In this document: one piece after another, positions 1 through 5,576 of the stretch
How positions within the stretch are numbered: position 1 is the stretch's first letter
Layout: each line of letters begins with the position of its first letter
NCBI GenBank assembly: GCA_037380725.1
Contig: JARRRL010000141.1
Coordinates: 1-7,732 of the forward strand
Origin: JARRRL01 sp037380725
GTDB lineage: Bacteria > Pseudomonadota > Gammaproteobacteria > Pseudomonadales > JANQJO01
Length of the DNA stretch: 7,732 bases
Reading direction: 5' to 3'
Program-made: the position numbers and the translations under genes
Notes under the pieces: model-generated
The model's input: only the letters and a program-made list of their open reading frames with translations
What the model was told of the DNA's origin: nothing
The model's database searches: none

Positions 1-1
1 C

Positions 2-1978
2 GCTGCCGCTGCTGCTGCCGCTGTACTCTATTACTGCCAACAAATGCAACGCGCCGACCTGAAACACATCGACACGCTGCATTTCGAATGCCAAAGCGCT
101 TACCTCGGTCTGGACAACCAAACCCTCAAGAACCTGGAGATTCTGCACACCCTCAACGGTCGCTTTGAACACTCCTTGGCCTGGGTGCTCGATCAGTGCA
201 AGACCCCGATGGGCAGCCGCCAACTACGACATTGGTTATTACGCCCCCTGCGTGATCAAGATCAACTGCAACGCCGCTACGAAGCCGTGAGTGAATTGCA
301 AGCCGGTTTTTGCTTCGAGACTTTTCAAACCGAATTACGTAAAATTGGCGATCTCGAACGCGTTCTAGCGCGGATTTATCTGGGCTCCGCACGTCCTCGC
401 GATCTGATTCGCCTGCGACAAGCCCTGGCCACTTTACCCGCCATTCAAAACGCCATGACCACGCTGCAAACGCCCTTATTGATCGCACTGCGTGACAACA
501 TTCACACATTCGAAACCTTGTGCGATCTACTGGAACGCGCGGTGATCGATGACCCACCTCTTACCATTCGAGACGGTGGCGTCATCCGTGACGGATTCGA
601 CGATGCTTTAGATGAATGTCGCCGCTTGAGCCAAAACCACGACACCTTCCTCACTGAATTAGAAACGCAGGAACGCGCTCAATCGGGCATCTCCACGCTG
701 AAAGTGGGCTACAACCGCGTACACGGTTTTTACATCGAAATCAGTAAAGGGCAAGCCGAACGCGCACCCAGTCATTACATTCGGCGTCAAACCTTAAAAA
801 ATGCCGAGCGCTATGTCACCCCCGAACTGAAAGCGTTCGAAGAAAAAGTGCTGAGCGCGCGCGCACAATCCCTCAGCCAAGAAAAACAATTGTACGACGG
901 TTTGCTGATTGCCATCAGTCAAGAACAAGAAGCTTTACAGAAAACCACTATCGCGCTAGCCAGTTTAGATATCCTGGTCAATTTCGCCGATCGCGCCGAT
1001 CGATTGCAGTGGTCCAAGCCGCAGTTAAGCTCCGAACCATGCCTCGACATACAAGCGGGTCGTCATCCCGTGGTGGAAGCCGTGCTGAACACCCCCTTTG
1101 TCGCCAACGATCTTCAGCTCAACACCCATGCACGAATGCTGTTGATCACGGGTCCCAATATGGGGGGTAAATCCACGTACATGCGCCAAACCGCATTGAT
1201 TACTTTATTAGCTCATATTGGCAGTTTTGTGCCCGCTGACCAAGCCAAAATCGGCCCCATCGATCGCATTTTTACGCGCATCGGCTCGGCGGACGATCTC
1301 GCGGGTGGCCAATCCACTTTTATGGTCGAAATGACGGAAACCGCAACCATCCTGCGAAACGCCACCGCACACAGTTTGGTGTTGATGGACGAAATTGGTC
1401 GCGGCACCAGCACCTTTGATGGTTTGTCTCTGGCCTTCGCCGTAGCAGAATACTTGGCGGAGCACGTCAAAGCGTTTACTTTATTTGCCACTCATTACTT
1501 TGAATTGACGCACCTCCCTGACAAGCACCCCAACGTCCTCAACGTCCATTTGTCCGCGCAAGAACACGGTCAAGACATTGTCTTCTTGCACCACGTTAAA
1601 CCGGGCGCGGCCAACCAAAGCTATGGCCTTGCCGTCGCGCGTTTGGCTGGCATTCCACAACGCGTCGTCGATCAAGCACGGAACAAATTGACAAGCCTGG
1701 AAAATGGATCAGCGCTTCACGACACACCGGTAACAGCATCACCGATAAAGGCATCACCGATGACGGAATCACAGCCAACACCCGCCACAGCACCGCCCCC
1801 CCTGCCAGCTCCGCAGCCGGCTCCCAAACACGCCCTCACTCAAGATCTGTTTGAGCAGGAGCCCAATTGGGATCCCGTGGCTAAGCTGTTGGCTAAAATT
1901 GACCCCGACCGCACCACGCCACTGGATGCCCTCTCTCACTTGTACCGTTTGAAAAAAACCGTGGCACGCCTAAAGTAA
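2..1978 (+). CDS. mutS: DNA mismatch repair protein MutS (5' end outside window)
   Basis: MutS recognises mismatches and small insertion/deletion loops and, with MutL, starts mismatch repair. The frame is open from base 2, so the first ATG at 44 is internal. About 658 codons are present; the N-terminal mismatch-binding domain (roughly 200-240 residues of a family total near 850) lies upstream. Seen in order: an alanine run and the start of the core domain; TPMGSRQLRHWLLRP near 206-250; the lever/clamp region with TLKVGYNRVHGFYIEIS near 698-745; the ATPase domain with Walker A GPNMGGKST (1151-1177), STFMVEMTET (about 1315-1345), Walker B LVLMDEIGRGTST (about 1376-1414) and the ATHYFE histidine (1493-1495). 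A Pro/Ala-rich linker (about 1700-1830) leads to the C-terminal oligomerisation segment DPDRTTPLDALSHLYRLKK, so the 3' end is intact. All residues needed for ATP hydrolysis are visible. The function is certain; the start is not visible. Confidence 0.97.
   Translation, partial: AAAAAAAVLYYCQQMQRADLKHIDTLHFECQSAYLGLDNQTLKNLEILHTLNGRFEHSLAWVLDQCKTPMGSRQLRHWLLRPLRDQDQLQRRYEAVSELQAGFCFETFQTELRKIGDLERVLARIYLGSARPRDLIRLRQALATLPAIQNAMTTLQTPLLIALRDNIHTFETLCDLLERAVIDDPPLTIRDGGVIRDGFDDALDECRRLSQNHDTFLTELETQERAQSGISTLKVGYNRVHGFYIEISKGQAERAPSHYIRRQTLKNAERYVTPELKAFEEKVLSARAQSLSQEKQLYDGLLIAISQEQEALQKTTIALASLDILVNFADRADRLQWSKPQLSSEPCLDIQAGRHPVVEAVLNTPFVANDLQLNTHARMLLITGPNMGGKSTYMRQTALITLLAHIGSFVPADQAKIGPIDRIFTRIGSADDLAGGQSTFMVEMTETATILRNATAHSLVLMDEIGRGTSTFDGLSLAFAVAEYLAEHVKAFTLFATHYFELTHLPDKHPNVLNVHLSAQEHGQDIVFLHHVKPGAANQSYGLAVARLAGIPQRVVDQARNKLTSLENGSALHDTPVTASPIKASPMTESQPTPATAPPPLPAPQPAPKHALTQDLFEQEPNWDPVAKLLAKIDPDRTTPLDALSHLYRLKKTVARLK
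1736..1777 (+). repeat. 15-bp in-frame tandem repeat in the MutS linker
   Basis: The 11-mer GCATCACCGAT occurs at 1736-1746 and 1751-1761, giving a 15-bp period, with a decayed third unit starting GAATCAC at 1766. It encodes ASPIK-ASPMT-ESQPT in the disordered linker between the ATPase and C-terminal segments. The period is a multiple of three, so changes in copy number keep the frame. The linker of MutS is poorly conserved in the family, so an expansion here is probably tolerated. Confidence 0.8.
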
Positions 1979-2031
1979 ACAGATCAACTCAACACGCAAC
2001 TAAAAACTCGATTCAACACCCAATCCAACTT

Positions 2032-2085
2032 CGCCAAACAATACAACATCGCTAAACAATACAACATAGCTAAACAAGCAGATAA
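2032..2085 (+). repeat. 18-bp tandem repeat in the mutS-trpE gap
   Basis: Two near-identical 18-mers, CGCCAAACAATACAACAT (2032-2049) and CGCTAAACAATACAACAT (2050-2067), are followed by a third unit that matches at GCTAAACAA and then diverges (2068-2085). The whole 1979-2100 gap is A/C-rich on this strand. It shows no stem-loop plus T-run and no convincing sigma70 promoter. Only a weak AAGG (2084-2087) stands before the next start codon. Copy number could affect the mRNA leader of the downstream pair, which is inference. Confidence 0.8.
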
Positions 2086-2100
2086 GGCCACCGAAACGAC

Positions 2101-3582
2101 ATGACGAACATTGACTTAAGCTGGATTAAAACGCGTCCACTTGCACGCTTCATTGCTTACGATGTGGACTGTTACAAACTATTTTCATACCTTAAAACGA
2201 AATATGAAAATTGTTTTCTCTTTGAATCGTTGGCCATCCCGCGACACCAGGATCGATACCTGTCTATAGGATTTGACGCGCCACTTATTTTTTCCGCCAG
2301 CGGAAACCAACTCCGCATCACAGGCACAAGCGAAACCATCGCCAATACCGTCACCAACACCAACACCAACACCAACACCAACACCAACACCAACACCAAC
2401 ACCAACACCAAGGGACAATCGCAAACATCGATTGTTTTCGAAACCGAAAATCCCTACGAAACGCTCAAACACGCCTGCCATTTTAACAGCGACGCCCCCA
2501 CACACGCCGGTGGTCTCGTCGGGTATTTTTGCCACGAATCCGTCAACTATTTTGAACCCAGTCTCGCACTGAAAGAACACCCCGATTTTTCCAATTTCAA
2601 AATGGGCTTGTTTACCGATAGCCTGGTCTACGACACCACCAGCGGCACACTGACCTATTATTCATTCGACCAAGACAGAAGCCAATTAGTCAAAAAACTG
2701 CTGGACGAATCTTTAACATTCGACATTCCGACCAGTTTGGAATCGGCCACCTTTGAAGGACACAGCGAAACCAAAAGTGAATTCATCGAAGCCGTTGAAC
2801 GCACCAAAGAAAAAATCTCACAAGGATTCTCTTTTCAATCCGAAGTTGGATTCAAATCGTTTTACAAACTCAAAGGTGATAAAAACGCGATATACCAAAA
2901 ACTGAGACAGATTAACCCCAGTCCCTACATGTATTACCTCCAGTTTGGTGACGAAGAACTCTTTGGCGCGAGTCCAGAAATCTTAATCAGTTGCAAACAA
3001 AACCGTGTTCTCACAACACCAACCGCTGGCACCACCGTACGCGGCAAGACCGACCGAGAAGATACACTGCTGGCGCGATCACTCTTGGAAGACCCCAAAG
3101 AAATTGCCGAACACAACATGCTGGTGGATTTGCATCGCAACGATTTGTCCACAATTTGCGATCCCGGATCGGTCAAAATATCGGATCTCATGTATATCAT
3201 TAAATTCTCTCACGTGCAGCACATCGTCTCCAATGTGGTCGGCACGCTCAGTAAAGGTAAAAACGCGTTCGACGTCTTAGCGTGTATTTTGCCTGGCGGC
3301 GTTGTCACCGGCGCACCCAAGATTGAAACCATTAAAATCATCAATACCAACGAGAACACACCTCGCGGTCCATACGGCGGCGCAGTGGGTCGATTCAGCT
3401 TTAACGGAGACACCGACTTTTGCCTCCCCATTCGAAGCATCTTTTGTATCGCCGACGCCTGCTTCGTTCAAACGTCTGCTGGCATTGTGTATGACTCCAT
3501 CCCAGAAAAAGAATACCAAGAGGTCAAAAACAAACTCGCCGCCATGGAACAAACCCTCAATGAACTGGGAGCACGACAATGA
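2101..3582 (+). CDS. trpE: Anthranilate synthase component I-like chorismate-binding enzyme
   Basis: The protein probably converts chorismate plus ammonia (from the partner amidotransferase) to anthranilate in the cytoplasm. Its 493 residues fit the family. The N-terminal half has FLFES (39-43), resembling the LLES region that binds feedback tryptophan in TrpE. The C-terminal chorismate-binding domain has GASPE (289-293), PTAGT (307-311), EHNMLVDLHRND (337-348), SHVQHIVSN (370-378), TGAPK (403-407), GPYGGAVG (423-430) and GIVYDSIPEKEYQE (461-474). Alanine in PTAGT favours anthranilate synthase over classical PabB, which has lysine there (PIKGT). Oddities: TPTAGTTVRG lacks the arginines usual in RPIAGTRPRG, HRND replaces GRND, and a Thr-Asn dipeptide repeat occupies 85-102. 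The ATG at 2101 has only a weak, distant AAGG. It overlaps the next gene by 4 nt, so the two form a subunit pair. No trpD, trpC, trpF, trpB or trpA is nearby. ADC synthase (PabB) is the main alternative. Confidence 0.85.
   Translation: MTNIDLSWIKTRPLARFIAYDVDCYKLFSYLKTKYENCFLFESLAIPRHQDRYLSIGFDAPLIFSASGNQLRITGTSETIANTVTNTNTNTNTNTNTNTNTNTKGQSQTSIVFETENPYETLKHACHFNSDAPTHAGGLVGYFCHESVNYFEPSLALKEHPDFSNFKMGLFTDSLVYDTTSGTLTYYSFDQDRSQLVKKLLDESLTFDIPTSLESATFEGHSETKSEFIEAVERTKEKISQGFSFQSEVGFKSFYKLKGDKNAIYQKLRQINPSPYMYYLQFGDEELFGASPEILISCKQNRVLTTPTAGTTVRGKTDREDTLLARSLLEDPKEIAEHNMLVDLHRNDLSTICDPGSVKISDLMYIIKFSHVQHIVSNVVGTLSKGKNAFDVLACILPGGVVTGAPKIETIKIINTNENTPRGPYGGAVGRFSFNGDTDFCLPIRSIFCIADACFVQTSAGIVYDSIPEKEYQEVKNKLAAMEQTLNELGARQ
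2353..2411 (+). repeat. Hexanucleotide microsatellite (ACCAAC) inside the trpE-like gene
   Basis: Nine perfect ACCAAC units (2353-2406) are followed by a tenth that breaks at its last base (ACCAAG, 2407-2412). In frame this encodes Thr-Asn nine times, then Thr-Lys (residues 85-104). The insertion sits between the early strands of the N-terminal domain (after LRITGTSETI, before QTSIVFETE), a position of variable loops in the family. Six-base units cannot shift the frame, so slippage would change loop length rather than switch the gene off. Confidence 0.97.
3567..3582 (+). promoter_or_regulatory. Ribosome binding site and ATGA overlap coupling trpE and trpG
   Basis: GGGAG (3567-3571) lies 7 nt before the ATG at 3579, inside the last codons of the trpE-like gene. 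The start codon overlaps the upstream TGA as ATGA (3579-3582). This arrangement suggests translational coupling, which would fit production of the two subunits in equal amounts. Confidence 0.8.
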
Positions 3583-4202
3583 CCAAGCGCATACTGCTCA
3601 TCAACAACTACGACTCCTTTACGTTCAATTTACAACACCTTATCTTGGAAGTGTCGAACGCGTACACACTGGATGTGAAACGCAATGACGAGCCGTTTTT
3701 GACTGATCTCGAATCCGGCGTCTACGACGGTGTTGTCATTGGTCCCGGACCTGGCTCACCACTGGACGACGACTATTTTGGACACAATAAAACTGTAATC
3801 CAATCGTTTGGTACACAAGGCTTACCCATCTTAGGGATCTGTTTAGGCTTTCAAGGCATATACAACTGCTTCGGTGGAGCACTTCAAGTCGCCAAGATAC
3901 CCATGCATGGCAAGACCAGCGCGCTCCATATTCAACACAATGGCACCATTTTGAAATCCATAAAAACCGGTGTGAACGTCATGCGATACCACTCCCTCAT
4001 TGCCGATGTCCATCTCGGCATCCCCGATTGTCTGTTACCATTGGCCTACGCCGACGATGCACGTTCCAATCACATCAACGGAGCGGAACTGATGGCGATT
4101 GAACATGTGGAGCACCCCATTTATGGTCTCCAGTTTCACCCTGAGTCCTTTGCCACAGAACAGCGAACACATTACATCACAAACTTTCTGAGCTGTTGCT
4201 AG
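3579..4202 (+). CDS. trpG: Anthranilate synthase component II, class I glutamine amidotransferase
   Basis: This is the glutaminase subunit, which hydrolyses glutamine and passes ammonia to the adjacent chorismate-using subunit. It has 207 residues, close to the TrpG/PabA norm of about 190-200. Seen: ILLINNYDSFTFNL at the N-terminus (5-18), the oxyanion segment GPGPGSP (55-61), the nucleophile in GICLGFQG (Cys88), MHGKTS (109-114), MRYHSL (135-140), and the His-Glu pair in LQFHPESF (His187, Glu189), so the catalytic triad is complete. The histidine usual in GxCLGHQ is Phe91 here; it is not a triad member. The protein could equally serve a PabB, and TrpG/PabA proteins are often shared, so the assignment rests on its partner. 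The ATG at 3579 is supported by GGGAG 7 nt upstream. Confidence 0.9.
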   Translation: MTKRILLINNYDSFTFNLQHLILEVSNAYTLDVKRNDEPFLTDLESGVYDGVVIGPGPGSPLDDDYFGHNKTVIQSFGTQGLPILGICLGFQGIYNCFGGALQVAKIPMHGKTSALHIQHNGTILKSIKTGVNVMRYHSLIADVHLGIPDCLLPLAYADDARSNHINGAELMAIEHVEHPIYGLQFHPESFATEQRTHYITNFLSCC

Positions 4203-4295
4203 AACACGACCAAGCTCACCAAATCCACTCCTCAGATTGCCACATCAGAAGGAAATGGTTAGACTGTGCGCCGGACTCTGAATGACCCGTAGTGT

Positions 4296-4316
4296 TAAGC
4301 AATTGTGTAAGCAATT
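4296..4316 (+). repeat. Direct repeat TAAGCAATT upstream of fdxA
   Basis: TAAGCAATT occurs at 4296-4304 and 4308-4316, a 12-bp spacing that is roughly one helical turn. Each copy is preceded by GTG (4292-4294 has an extra T before the repeat; 4305-4307 is immediate). It lies mid-gap between trpG and fdxA. Spacing of about one turn would suit a dimeric regulator, but a plain short duplication is just as likely. No clear sigma70 promoter was found in 4203-4419. Confidence 0.5.
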
Positions 4317-4379
4317 CGACCCTCTCCAGCGCCCAATGGCCGCACCGGAGTAGTTCAAGGTCGAGATTGGTTTCCGACA

Positions 4380-4407
4380 CTTTTTAGAAGAATCTTTTTA
4401 GAAGAAA
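4380..4407 (+). repeat. 14-bp tandem repeat in the fdxA leader
   Basis: CTTTTTAGAAGAAT (4380-4393) is immediately followed by CTTTTTAGAAGAAA (4394-4407), 13 of 14 bases identical. The second copy ends just before the ribosome binding site of fdxA. It is probably a slippage duplication within the 5' untranslated leader. Confidence 0.8.
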
Positions 4408-4409
4408 AT

Positions 4410-4422
4410 AGAGGACATCATG
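4410..4422 (+). promoter_or_regulatory. Ribosome binding site of fdxA
   Basis: AGAGGA (4410-4415) stands 4 nt before the ATG at 4420. It is a good Shine-Dalgarno match and fixes the start, which also matches the conserved N-terminus of the family. Confidence 0.8.
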
Positions 4423-4752
4423 ACTTTTGTTGTCACTGAAAACTGCATAAAATGCAAACACACCGACTGCGTGGAGGTGTGTCCCGTTGATTGTTTTTAT
4501 GAAGGACCAAACTTCCTGGTCATACACCCTGACGAATGTATCGATTGCGCTCTGTGTGAACCAGAATGTCCAGTCGATGCTATTTTTGCTGAGGATGAAA
4601 TTCCAGAAGGCCAAGAAGCGTTCCTTGAAATCAACGCCGAACTTGCCGAAACCTGGCCAAACATTACCGAGAAAAAAGACGCTCTGGATGATGCCGCAGA
4701 CTGGGATGGCGTTGAAGGTAAACTTCAGTATCTGATTCGAGAAGCGGAGTAA
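4420..4752 (+). CDS. fdxA: Seven-iron ferredoxin (3Fe-4S plus 4Fe-4S), FdxA type
   Basis: FdxA is a small, acidic cytoplasmic electron carrier of the Azotobacter FdI family. Its 110 residues match the usual length of about 107. The cysteines are at 9, 12, 17, 21, 25, 40, 43, 46 and 50. By comparison with FdI, Cys9, Cys17 and Cys50 hold the 3Fe-4S cluster and Cys21, Cys40, Cys43 and Cys46 hold the 4Fe-4S cluster; Cys12 and Cys25 are the non-ligand cysteines also present in FdI. The C-terminal extension with LNAELAE-like (INAELAE) and WPNITEKKD segments is also typical of this family. The physiological partner is not known from this sequence. In pseudomonads fdxA sits beside mutS; here the trpEG-like pair separates them. 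The gene converges on cmk, with a palindrome between the two stops. Confidence 0.97.
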   Translation: MTFVVTENCIKCKHTDCVEVCPVDCFYEGPNFLVIHPDECIDCALCEPECPVDAIFAEDEIPEGQEAFLEINAELAETWPNITEKKDALDDAADWDGVEGKLQYLIREAE

Positions 4753-4777
4753 GCACGCGCGACAACCGTGTCTCACC

Positions 4778-4804
4778 TTGACGTCAACATCATGTTGACG
4801 TCAA
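4778..4804. terminator. Perfect palindrome between convergent fdxA and cmk (possible bidirectional terminator)
   Basis: Two 13-nt arms, TTGACGTCAACAT and its exact reverse complement, flank one central C at 4791. The outer 10-mer TTGACGTCAA is itself a palindrome, so it also occurs as a direct repeat. It begins 26 nt after the fdxA stop and covers the last four codons and stop of cmk. A hairpin of about 11 bp with a small loop would form on both transcripts. No T-run follows on either strand, so rho-independent termination is uncertain. A protein-binding site is an alternative. Confidence 0.55.
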
Positions 4805-5467
4805 CAAAGGCTGAACCACCGCCATCACACGCTGAAATACCTCATCGATGCTGAGCGTCGTGCTATCGATCATGACTGCATCGTCTGCGGGTTTCAGCGG
4901 AGCCGTTGCCCGATTCATGTCCTGCGCATCCCGTGCTTCTATTTGAGTACGAATGTCCTCGGGGTCTGCGGGCAGCTGTTTCTCCCAAAGCTGTTGAACG
5001 CGTCGGTCCACACGCGCTTGCACCGAAGCCGTTAGATACACTTTGGCTCTGGCGGTAGGAAACACCACCGTACCCATGTCTCGCCCATCGGCTACCAAGC
5101 CCGGAAACTGACAAAAATCACGCTGACGATCCAACAGCTTTTCACGCACCGGTGCCAATGCCGCCACCTGCGACGCTGCTTTAGCCACCGATTCTGTACG
5201 CAACGCCGATGTCACCCATTCCCCATCTAAACAAACCGGCACAGGAAGCATGCCATGGCTGTCAAAGGAAAGCGTCATCTCGACTGCTGAAGCACACAAA
5301 CCCGCCACATCGTCCAACGCCACGCCATCACGTAATGCACGATACGCCAGCACACGATAAATCGCCCCACTGTCCAGTAAATGCCACCCTAAGTGCGACG
5401 CCACACGCTGCGCCACCGTGCCTTTACCCGAACCACTGGGACCATCGATCGTCAGCACAGGGGCCAC
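4790..5467 (-). CDS. cmk: Cytidylate kinase (CMP/dCMP kinase)
   Basis: Cmk phosphorylates CMP and dCMP with ATP in pyrimidine nucleotide salvage and supply. Seen: the P-loop GPSGSGKGT just after the start, DSGAIYR, the substrate-binding VADGRDMGTVVFP, and RDAQDMNRATAPLKPADDA leading into the C-terminal IDSTTLSIDEV. I chose the GTG at 5467. It gives 225 residues beginning (M)APVLTIDGPSG, the usual family length (E. coli about 227), and GGTGAG lies upstream (5482-5477). The frame stays open to an ATG at 5545 (251 residues) and a TTG at 5560 (256 residues). The extra N-terminus, MTNKAMTNKDIINNE and so on, is low-complexity, encoded by AT-rich DNA and a 15-bp duplication, and has no clear ribosome site. 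The gene lies downstream of the TyrA-AroA frame in the same direction, as in pseudomonads, but the expected rpsA does not follow. Product certain; start about 60 percent. Confidence 0.94.
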   Translation of the reverse strand: MAPVLTIDGPSGSGKGTVAQRVASHLGWHLLDSGAIYRVLAYRALRDGVALDDVAGLCASAVEMTLSFDSHGMLPVPVCLDGEWVTSALRTESVAKAASQVAALAPVREKLLDRQRDFCQFPGLVADGRDMGTVVFPTARAKVYLTASVQARVDRRVQQLWEKQLPADPEDIRTQIEARDAQDMNRATAPLKPADDAVMIDSTTLSIDEVFQRVMAVVQPLLTST

Positions 5468-5522
5468 CCCACCGGTCTCACCGACGCCTGGCGTTTTCGC
5501 AGAATTTTTAGTTATTTCATTG

Positions 5523-5560
5523 TTTATAATATCTTTGTTTGTCATAGCTTTGTTTGTCAA
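5523..5560 (-). promoter_or_regulatory. AT-rich promoter-like region upstream of cmk
   Basis: On the minus strand a perfect TTGACA (5560-5555) is followed by TATTAT (5531-5526), overlapping TATAAA (5528-5523). The spacing is 23 nt, too long for a standard sigma70 promoter. The stretch is notably AT-rich compared with both neighbours, so it may be the cmk leader rather than coding sequence. Weak evidence. Confidence 0.3.
5531..5560 (-). repeat. 15-bp tandem duplication upstream of (or at) the cmk start
   Basis: On the minus strand TTGACAAACAAAGCT (5560-5546) is followed by ATGACAAACAAAGAT (5545-5531); the central 12 bases TGACAAACAAAG are identical. If translated it gives MTNKA-MTNKD. The duplication produces two candidate start codons (TTG and ATG) 15 nt apart and confuses start calling for cmk. 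Confidence 0.85.
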
Positions 5561-5576
5561 CTCATGTCTATCTAGA

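Noticed and set aside
153..557. Antisense readings over mutS, trpE and the fusion gene
   Set aside because: They lie fully inside strongly conserved coding genes and show no recognisable domain or ribosome site.
1979..2100. CRISPR-like array from the 18-bp repeats
   Set aside because: The units are directly adjacent without spacers and number fewer than three; this is a simple tandem duplication.
2172..2580. Long antisense and out-of-frame readings through the hexamer repeat (Val-Leu, Gly-Val and Thr-Pro repeats)
   Set aside because: Any frame through a six-base repeat without stops gives a dipeptide tract. These readings overlap the well-supported trpE-like gene and carry no domain motifs.
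3840..3855. TrpG as an inactive glutaminase because of the His to Phe change
   Set aside because: The replaced His is not part of the Cys-His-Glu triad; Cys88, His187 and Glu189 are all present.
4245..4320. tRNA-Gln-like string (AATGGTTAG, then GGACTCTGAAT, then TTCGACCC) between trpG and fdxA
   Set aside because: The D-loop, CUG anticodon-loop and T-loop words appear in order, but the anticodon stem has only one possible pair, the T-stem does not close, and no acceptor stem pairs. Most likely chance, or at best a decayed remnant; a covariance-model scan would settle it.
4203..4419. RsmZ-like regulatory RNA near fdxA
   Set aside because: Pseudomonads carry rsmZ beside fdxA, but on its other side. 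This gap has only scattered GGA triplets, not a series of GGA hairpin loops, and no terminator.
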